A stretch of DNA of 64,000 nt from Chromatocurvus halotolerans (lineage in GTDB: Bacteria; Pseudomonadota; Gammaproteobacteria; Pseudomonadales; Halieaceae). The translations under genes were made by a program, and so were the position numbers. The DNA is taken from assembly GCF_004340525.1 (NCBI RefSeq), contig NZ_SLWX01000004.1, forward strand, positions 186,001 to 250,000. The letters are read 5' to 3'. Shown piece after piece: positions 58,737 to 64,000 of the stretch (position 1 is its first letter; every line of letters begins with the position of its first letter). The notes beneath the pieces were generated by a model. That model was not told the origin of the DNA and did no database searches. It worked only from the letters and a program-made list of their open reading frames with translations.

Positions 58737-60379
58737 TGTCGCGCCTGCTCAGACTCGGCCGCATCCTCAAGGTCGTCGGCCGCCACCGCCTTGACGACAT
58801 TATTGACGCTGACCGGGTCCCCCGGGGGGTCCGCCTCGCCCTGCACCTGAATCCGTTCCGGCTCGGCGCCCGCGCGGAGGCGCAACGCGCCCGGCGCTTG
58901 CGGCAGGCCCTCGAAGAGCTCGGCCCGGTATTCATCAAGTTCGGGCAGATGCTGTCGACACGCCGCGACCTGATGCCCGAGGATATCGCCGACGAACTGG
59001 CCCGGCTGCAGGACCAGGTGCCGGCATTTCCGGCGCCCCAGTCCCGGGACATCATTGAAAAGGCCCTCGGTGAGCCCGTGGACCGGCTGTTCGCGCGCTT
59101 CGACGCCACTCCCATGGCGTCGGCCTCGGTGGCACAGGTGCACGCAGCACAGCTGCAGGACGGGCGCGAAGTCGTGATCAAGGTACTTCGCCCGGATATC
59201 GAGCCGGTCATCCGCCAGGATATCGCCCTGCTGTTTCTGCTGGCACGTCTTGCGGAACGCTTCCTGCGCGACGGCTGGCGCCTGCGCCCCGTCGCCCTGG
59301 TGGCAGACTACGAGCAGGTCATTCTGGACGAGCTCGACCTCGGTCGCGAGGCGGCCAACGCGTCGCAGCTGCGGCGGAACTTTGCCGACGGCAGGCTGGT
59401 CTACGTGCCGGAGGTGCACTGGGCCTACACGCGCCGCAACGTCTACGTCATGGAGCGCATCCATGGCATCCCTGTCACCGACCTCGATACCCTGCGGCAG
59501 CGCGGCACCAACCTGAAGCTGCTTGCCGAGCGCGGCGTCGAGATCTTCTTTACCCAGGTGTTCCGCGACAGCTTTTTTCATGCGGACATGCACCCGGGCA
59601 ACATCTTCATCAATGCCGACGACCCGGCGGATCCACGCTATATTGCGATTGACTGCGCCATTATCGGCAGTCTCAGCGAGGCAGATCAGTACTACCTTGC
59701 CCGCAACCTGCTGGGCATTTTCCAGCGCGATTACCACGAGGTTGCACGCCTGCACGTGGAGTGCGGCTGGGTGCCGCCGGAAACCCGCGTCGAGGACTTC
59801 GAAGCCGCGATGCGCGCGGTGTGCGAACCGATTTTCGAGAAACCGATCAGCGAGATCTCCTTCGGACAGCTGCTGGTCTACCTGTTCAGCACGGCGCGCC
59901 GTTTCGACATGGAGGTGCAGCCGTCCCTGATTCTGCTGCAGAAAACCCTGCTCAACATCGAAGGCCTGGGCAGGCAGCTGTACCCACAGCTGAACCTCTG
60001 GGACACCGCCCAGCCCTTTCTGGAAAACTGGCTGCGCGAGCGCTACTCGCCGCAGCAGATGGTGAAGCGACTGCAGTATCATGTGCCGTCATGGCTCGAG
60101 AGGCTGCCTCAGGTGCCGGACGCCGTGTTTGAGCAGCTGCTGGGCAACAGGCAGGTCCCGGCCGCGAACCGGCGTTCCAGTGATGGCGCGATGCGACGAC
60201 AGCAACAGCGTCTGGCAGCCCGTCGCCAGCGGCGGCAGGTCGCCGGCGTGGCCTGTGCCGGCGGCGCTTTACTCACCGTGCCGTCAGTTCAGCCCCTGCT
60301 GTCGACGCTGACACCGGCGGGCTGGTTCCTGATTGCGCTCGCCGTCGTGCTGCTCTGGCCACGCGCGCAGGAAGACTGA
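58736..60379 (+). CDS. ubiB: Ubiquinone biosynthesis ABC1 kinase UbiB
   Basis: The 547-residue membrane-anchored ATPase supports ubiquinone synthesis. KxGQ motif [16 protein letters not shown] is near residue 65, then [18 protein letters not shown] (Lys), [11 protein letters not shown] and [10 protein letters not shown] (DCA in place of DFG, known in UbiB). Two membrane helices close the protein ([18 protein letters not shown] and [14 protein letters not shown]). True orthologue by context, unlike the soluble ABC1 paralogue at 7773-9332. Confidence 0.97.
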   Translation: MSRLLRLGRILKVVGRHRLDDIIDADRVPRGVRLALHLNPFRLGARAEAQRARRLRQALEELGPVFIKFGQMLSTRRDLMPEDIADELARLQDQVPAFPAPQSRDIIEKALGEPVDRLFARFDATPMASASVAQVHAAQLQDGREVVIKVLRPDIEPVIRQDIALLFLLARLAERFLRDGWRLRPVALVADYEQVILDELDLGREAANASQLRRNFADGRLVYVPEVHWAYTRRNVYVMERIHGIPVTDLDTLRQRGTNLKLLAERGVEIFFTQVFRDSFFHADMHPGNIFINADDPADPRYIAIDCAIIGSLSEADQYYLARNLLGIFQRDYHEVARLHVECGWVPPETRVEDFEAAMRAVCEPIFEKPISEISFGQLLVYLFSTARRFDMEVQPSLILLQKTLLNIEGLGRQLYPQLNLWDTAQPFLENWLRERYSPQQMVKRLQYHVPSWLERLPQVPDAVFEQLLGNRQVPAANRRSSDGAMRRQQQRLAARRQRRQVAGVACAGGALLTVPSVQPLLSTLTPAGWFLIALAVVLLWPRAQED

Positions 60380-60440
60380 AGTTACGCACCGCGTGTGCCA
60401 TAATCCGCCACCCCGCAGGGATGGCCAGCAGGTAGTGCGA

Positions 60441-60875
60441 ATGCCGTCAGCAACAGACATCGAGACAGACAGTATTCAGTGGAACGAGCAGGGGCTGGTG
60501 GCCGCTATCGCGCAGGACTGGCAGAGCGGCGAGGTACTCATGCTGGCCTGGATGAATCGCGAGGCGCTGCAGTGCACAACGGCGGAGCAGCGCGCGGTGT
60601 ACTGGTCGCGATCGCGGGGCGCACTCTGGCGCAAGGGCGAGAACTCGGGCAACGTGCAGCGCCTGAAGGAACTGCGGATCGACTGCGACGGCGACGCGCT
60701 GTTGCTGAAGGTCGAGCAGATCGGCGGCATCGCCTGCCACACCGGTCGCCGGCACTGCTTCTATCGTCGCCTTGACGGTAATCGCTGGGTCGAGACAGAT
60801 GCCGTGCTGCGCGACCCGAAGGACATGTACGGCGAGTCTCAGGGCCATGGCGGTAACGGCGGCCCGCAGGAGTGA
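60441..60875 (+). CDS. hisI: Phosphoribosyl-AMP cyclohydrolase
   Basis: The 144-residue zinc enzyme opens the adenine ring of PR-AMP in histidine synthesis. Motifs: [43 protein letters not shown], and zinc cysteines in DCDGD, IACHTG and RRHCFYR. The ATG at 60441 starts it; the frame to 60333 overlaps ubiB. It is separate from hisE here, as in Pseudomonas. Confidence 0.96.
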   Translation: MPSATDIETDSIQWNEQGLVAAIAQDWQSGEVLMLAWMNREALQCTTAEQRAVYWSRSRGALWRKGENSGNVQRLKELRIDCDGDALLLKVEQIGGIACHTGRRHCFYRRLDGNRWVETDAVLRDPKDMYGESQGHGGNGGPQE

Positions 60876-60913
60876 CTGGCCAGATGACAGCAGCACCACG
60901 GGAAGGACAGGCG

Positions 60914-61255
60914 ATGACCACCGACAGCATACTCGACGAACTGACCCGCCTCATCGCGGCACGCAGACAGGCAGAACCTGACGACAGCTACGTCGCCAGC
61001 CTGCACGCGGCGGGTCTCAATCGCATTCTTGAAAAAGTCGGCGAAGAGGCGACAGAAGTCATCATCGCCGCCAAGGACACGGCGGCGGACGCGGATCGCT
61101 CTGCACTGGTTGCTGAGGTGGCGGACCTGTGGTTCCACTGCATGGTCATGCTTTCGCATCTGGACACCGACGCCGGAGCGGTGATGGAATGCTTGCAACA
61201 GCGGCTAGGGCTGTCCGGCCACGCCGAAAAAGCGTCGCGCTCAGACGCACACTGA
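60914..61255 (+). CDS. hisE: Phosphoribosyl-ATP pyrophosphatase
   Basis: The 113-residue all-helical enzyme (MazG-like fold) removes pyrophosphate from PR-ATP. The signature is [22 protein letters not shown] with metal-binding acidic residues, then [19 protein letters not shown] 60914 has GGAAGGA eight bases upstream. It lies 38 bases after hisI. Confidence 0.96.
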   Translation: MTTDSILDELTRLIAARRQAEPDDSYVASLHAAGLNRILEKVGEEATEVIIAAKDTAADADRSALVAEVADLWFHCMVMLSHLDTDAGAVMECLQQRLGLSGHAEKASRSDAH

Positions 61256-61269
61256 CAGAGGAAGACACC

Positions 61270-61578
61270 ATGGGTATTGGCGGTATCAGCGTATGGCAGT
61301 TGTTGATTGTTCTGGCGATCGTGATCATGCTTTTCGGCACCAAACGACTGCGCACCCTCGGCGGCGATCTTGGCAGCGCCATCAAGGGCTTCAAGAAGAG
61401 CATGCAGGACGATGACGACAAGGCCGACTCCGATGAGGACGCCGCGGAGGACAGCAGCCGAAGCTCGGCTTCCCTGCAGCGGGATGAGTCGGCGCCGCTG
61501 AAACGCGAGCACAGTCACGATGGCACGCGCAGTGACAATGCCACCGTCGACAGCGATGACGGCGAGCGGAAACCCTAG
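61270..61578 (+). CDS. tatA: Sec-independent translocase TatA
   Basis: The 102-residue protein has one N-terminal helix ([21 protein letters not shown]), the amphipathic helix [18 protein letters not shown] and a long acidic/Ser-rich tail. It forms the protein-conducting part of the twin-arginine pathway. ATG 61270; the longer frame overlaps hisE. First of tatABC. Confidence 0.96.
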   Translation: MGIGGISVWQLLIVLAIVIMLFGTKRLRTLGGDLGSAIKGFKKSMQDDDDKADSDEDAAEDSSRSSASLQRDESAPLKREHSHDGTRSDNATVDSDDGERKP

Positions 61579-61583
61579 CGGCC

Positions 61584-61931
61584 ATGTTTGACATCGGCTT
61601 TGCCGAACTGGTGATCATCAGCGTGGTCGGCCTGCTGGTGATTGGCCCCGAACGCCTGCCCGGGGCCATACGTACTGCCAGCGTCTGGCTCGGCCGGCTG
61701 CGGCGGGGCTTCAACGACATCAAGCGCGAGGTCCAGCAGGAACTGCACAACGACGAGGTCATGCAGGAACTGCGACGGACCGGGGAACAGGTTAAGCAGC
61801 AGACAGAGGATCTGCGTAGGGGGCTTTCCGGAGAGGCAGACGAGAAAGCACCGACCGACGACACGAGTGGGCCAGCCGCCACGCCCACAGACAGCGACGA
61901 CCGGGAAAAGGCGGACAAGACCACACCATGA
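61584..61931 (+). CDS. tatB: Sec-independent translocase TatB
   Basis: The 115-residue protein reads MFDIGFAELVIISVVGLLVIGPERLP, the TatB membrane helix and hinge (Glu8, Pro22-type GPERLP), then amphipathic helix GFNDIKREVQQEL and a charged tail. It forms the receptor with TatC. Its stop overlaps the tatC start (ATGA). Confidence 0.96.
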   Translation: MFDIGFAELVIISVVGLLVIGPERLPGAIRTASVWLGRLRRGFNDIKREVQQELHNDEVMQELRRTGEQVKQQTEDLRRGLSGEADEKAPTDDTSGPAATPTDSDDREKADKTTP

Positions 61932-62689
61932 GCGACTCATCCAGCGATCCGGCGCTGCCGCTGGTCGCACACCTGAAGGAACTGCGGGATCGTCTGCTGC
62001 GCGCCATTCTGGCGGTACTGATAGTCTTCATTGTCCTGTTCCCGTTTGCCAATGACATCTACGCCTTTGTCTCGGAACCGCTGCGCTCCATTCTGCCGCC
62101 CGGCGCGAGCATGATCGCCACCGAGGTAGCCTCACCCTTCCTGACGCCATTCAAGCTGACCCTGTTTGCGGCAATTTTCATCGCCGTGCCCTATGTGCTC
62201 TACCAGGCCTGGAGCTTCATCGCCCCCGGCATGTACCGGCACGAGAAGCGCCTGGCAATCCCGTTGCTGGTGTCCAGCATCGCACTTTTCTATGCCGGCG
62301 CGGCTTTCGCCTATTTCGTGGTTTTTCCGCTGATTTTCGCGTTTTTTACCAGCGTAGGACCAGAAGATGTCGCCATCATGACCGACATCAACCGCTACCT
62401 CGACTTTGTGCTGAAGCTCTTTTTTGCCTTCGGTCTGGCCTTCGAGATTCCGATTGCCGCGGTGATCATGATCTGGGCCGGCATCACCACGCCGGAGGAC
62501 CTGGCGAAAAAACGGCCTTACATCATTGTCGGCTGTTTTGTCCTCGGCATGCTGCTCACGCCGCCGGACATCATCTCGCAGTCTCTGCTGGCGCTGCCCA
62601 TGTGGCTGCTGTTCGAAATCGGCATCGTCTGCGGCCGCATGCTGATCCGGCGCCGGGACGAGAAAGCCGCCGACGACAGCGTGGACTGA
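61928..62689 (+). CDS. tatC: Sec-independent translocase TatC
   Basis: The 253-residue protein has six membrane helices. LVAHLKELRDRLLRAIL is the conserved cytoplasmic start, SPFLTPFKLTLFAAIF and YQAWSFIAPGMYRHEKR (signal-peptide binding region) follow, and FGLAFEIPIAAVIM completes the family pattern. It reads twin-arginine signals together with TatB. Confidence 0.97.
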   Translation: MSDSSSDPALPLVAHLKELRDRLLRAILAVLIVFIVLFPFANDIYAFVSEPLRSILPPGASMIATEVASPFLTPFKLTLFAAIFIAVPYVLYQAWSFIAPGMYRHEKRLAIPLLVSSIALFYAGAAFAYFVVFPLIFAFFTSVGPEDVAIMTDINRYLDFVLKLFFAFGLAFEIPIAAVIMIWAGITTPEDLAKKRPYIIVGCFVLGMLLTPPDIISQSLLALPMWLLFEIGIVCGRMLIRRRDEKAADDSVD

Positions 62690-62692
62690 GCC

Positions 62693-64000
62693 ATGGCAAC
62701 CCGGCCCAAAACCCGCAAACTCGCTCCACTGCTTACCGTTGCGGGCTATCTGCGCCCCTATGGCTGGCGGGTGGCCGGCGCCTCCGCGGCGCTGCTGCTC
62801 ACCGCGGGCGCCACGCTGTCTCTCGGCCGCGGCATCCAGATACTGATTGATCGCGGCCTGACCGGTGGCACGGTTGAGGATCTGCGCTTTGCCGTACTCG
62901 TCATGCTCGCCATCAGCGCGGTCATCGCAGTTGGCACGTTCACGCGCTTCTACCTGGTTTCCTGGCTTGGCGAGCGGGTCAGCGCCGATCTGCGCAAGGC
63001 GGTGTTCGACAATGTGGTGCACCTGCATCCGGGCTTCTTTGAAGCCAATCGCGCCGGCGAGATCATGTCCCGGCTGACCACCGACACCACGCTGCTGCAG
63101 ACGATCATTGGCTCATCCCTGAGCATGGCCCTGCGCAGCGGCCTCACACTGACCGGGGCCCTGGTGCTCATGTTTCTCACCAACCTCAAGCTCAGCCTGA
63201 TCATTGTCGCCAGCGTACCGCTGGTCCTGCTGCCGATCATCATCTTCGGTCGCCGCGTACGTCGCCTGTCCACGGCCAGCCAGGACAGCATTGCCAACGT
63301 CGGCAGCTATGCCGGCGAAATCATCCAGAACATCAAGGTAGTGCAGAGCTACAACCGCGAGAATTTCGAAAGCGAGGCCTTCACCGGCGAAGTGGAGCAG
63401 GCCTTTGCCATCGCCCGGCGCCGCATCCGCCAGCGCTCCCTGCTGATCGGCGGTGCCATCATCCTGCTGTTCAGCGGCATGGCGGTGATGCTGTGGGCGG
63501 GCGGCAGCGATGTCATTGCGGGCAACATGAGCGGCGGTGAACTGGCCGCATTCGGCTTTTACGCCATCATGGTCGGCAGTGGCTTCGCCACCCTGTCGGA
63601 GGTCTGGAGCGAAGTGCAGCGCGCAGCGGGTGCCGCGGAACGCCTGCTGGAGCTGTCAGGAGAGCAGAGCGCCGTAACGGACGGCAGCGGCCAGGTGCAG
63701 GCGAAAGCCGGGGAACCCGCCAGCATGACCCTGAAAGACCTGGTATTCCACTATCCCTCGAGGCCCGATAACCCGGCGCTTGACGGCTTTACGCTGGAAG
63801 CGGCGGCCGGCCGCAGCCTGGCGCTGGTGGGCCCCTCTGGCGCGGGCAAGAGCACGGTTTTCGAGCTGCTGCAGCGTTTCTACGATCCGGACAGCGGCAG
63901 CATCATGCTGGATGGCAGGGATATTCGCGAACTCAGCCTGCAGGCGTTGCGCTCACAGATTGCCCTGGTGCCACAGCAGCCGGCCCTGTTCACCGGCAGC
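62693..64000 (+). CDS. MsbA-like ABC exporter, permease-ATPase fusion (3' end outside window)
   Basis: The 436 residues present start at ATG 62693, three bases after tatC. A six-helix exporter domain covers about residues 20-310 (LLLTAGATLSLGRGIQILID, VRRLSTASQDSIANVGSY, IQNIKVVQSYNRE). The ATPase domain begins near 345, with Walker A LVGPSGAGKSTVFELLQRF and the Q-loop LVPQQPALF. The gene is cut before the signature motif. Lipid A or phospholipid export is the usual role of the family, but drug or peptide export cannot be excluded. Confidence 0.93.
   Translation, partial: MATRPKTRKLAPLLTVAGYLRPYGWRVAGASAALLLTAGATLSLGRGIQILIDRGLTGGTVEDLRFAVLVMLAISAVIAVGTFTRFYLVSWLGERVSADLRKAVFDNVVHLHPGFFEANRAGEIMSRLTTDTTLLQTIIGSSLSMALRSGLTLTGALVLMFLTNLKLSLIIVASVPLVLLPIIIFGRRVRRLSTASQDSIANVGSYAGEIIQNIKVVQSYNRENFESEAFTGEVEQAFAIARRRIRQRSLLIGGAIILLFSGMAVMLWAGGSDVIAGNMSGGELAAFGFYAIMVGSGFATLSEVWSEVQRAAGAAERLLELSGEQSAVTDGSGQVQAKAGEPASMTLKDLVFHYPSRPDNPALDGFTLEAAAGRSLALVGPSGAGKSTVFELLQRFYDPDSGSIMLDGRDIRELSLQALRSQIALVPQQPALFTGS

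Overview
The window is a contiguous, GC-rich chromosomal segment of a gammaproteobacterium, probably a marine Pseudomonadales/Cellvibrionales-type organism (for example a Halieaceae relative). That placement is inferred from gene order. The right half keeps the Pseudomonas-type order hemE-gltD-gltB-aroB-aroK-pilQPONM / ponA / rpmE / priA-argS-SPOR-hslVU-DUF971-ubiE-ubiJ-ubiB-hisI-hisE-tatABC, and the class II ribonucleotide reductase is split into NrdJa and NrdJb as in Pseudomonas. No plasmid, phage structural genes, CRISPR array or rRNA operon was seen.

Left part, 1-10.4 kb: the 3' end of a PAS-GGDEF diguanylate cyclase, a lipoprotein M28 aminopeptidase, a class II Fic protein with a cluster of repeated operator-like motifs upstream, a seven-helix membrane protein, a small unknown protein, a RhuM-Fic/Doc fusion, tRNA-Pro(CGG), a YdjM-type membrane hydrolase, an ABC1-family kinase and an unknown 255-residue protein. 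At 10.3-14.5 kb a promoter with tandem NrdR-like boxes drives nrdJa, which carries an in-frame LAGLIDADG intein placed exactly at the active-site cysteine, followed by nrdJb.

Accessory segment, 14.5-22 kb: a truncated BrnT toxin with intact BrnA antitoxin, an attC-like inverted repeat, a decayed truD 3' fragment, a 1414-residue cytosolic hybrid histidine kinase (five PAS domains, HisKA, HATPase, two receivers, Hpt) overlapping a REC-GGDEF response regulator, a HigBA module with a palindrome-rich and apparently leaderless promoter, a second attC-like repeat, a ParD-like antitoxin remnant, and the intact truD. The same-orientation truD fragment 6 kb from the intact gene suggests an old insertion at the 3' end of truD. 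No integrase is present.

Middle, 22-34.5 kb: truD, a MOSC protein that appears to start at CTG overlapping the DUF3094 stop, an SDR/DUF2867 oxidoreductase with a (GCCGAT)7 repeat, a possible degenerate ABC1 pseudokinase, an acyl-CoA dehydrogenase, bioB with a BirA-type operator shared with divergent comF, srkA, a hexapeptide acyltransferase, a TrmB-like methyltransferase, cysE and hemE.

Right part, 34.5-64 kb: conserved housekeeping blocks for glutamate synthesis, the shikimate pathway, type IV pilus assembly, peptidoglycan synthesis, replication restart, proteolysis (HslVU), ubiquinone (UbiE, UbiJ, UbiB), histidine synthesis and Tat export, ending inside an MsbA-like ABC exporter.

The most unusual items are the intein in nrdJa with an 18-bp triplication beside its second endonuclease motif, the truD-flanked accessory block with cassette-like toxin-antitoxin debris, the Fic promoter motif cluster and the probable CTG start of the MOSC gene.
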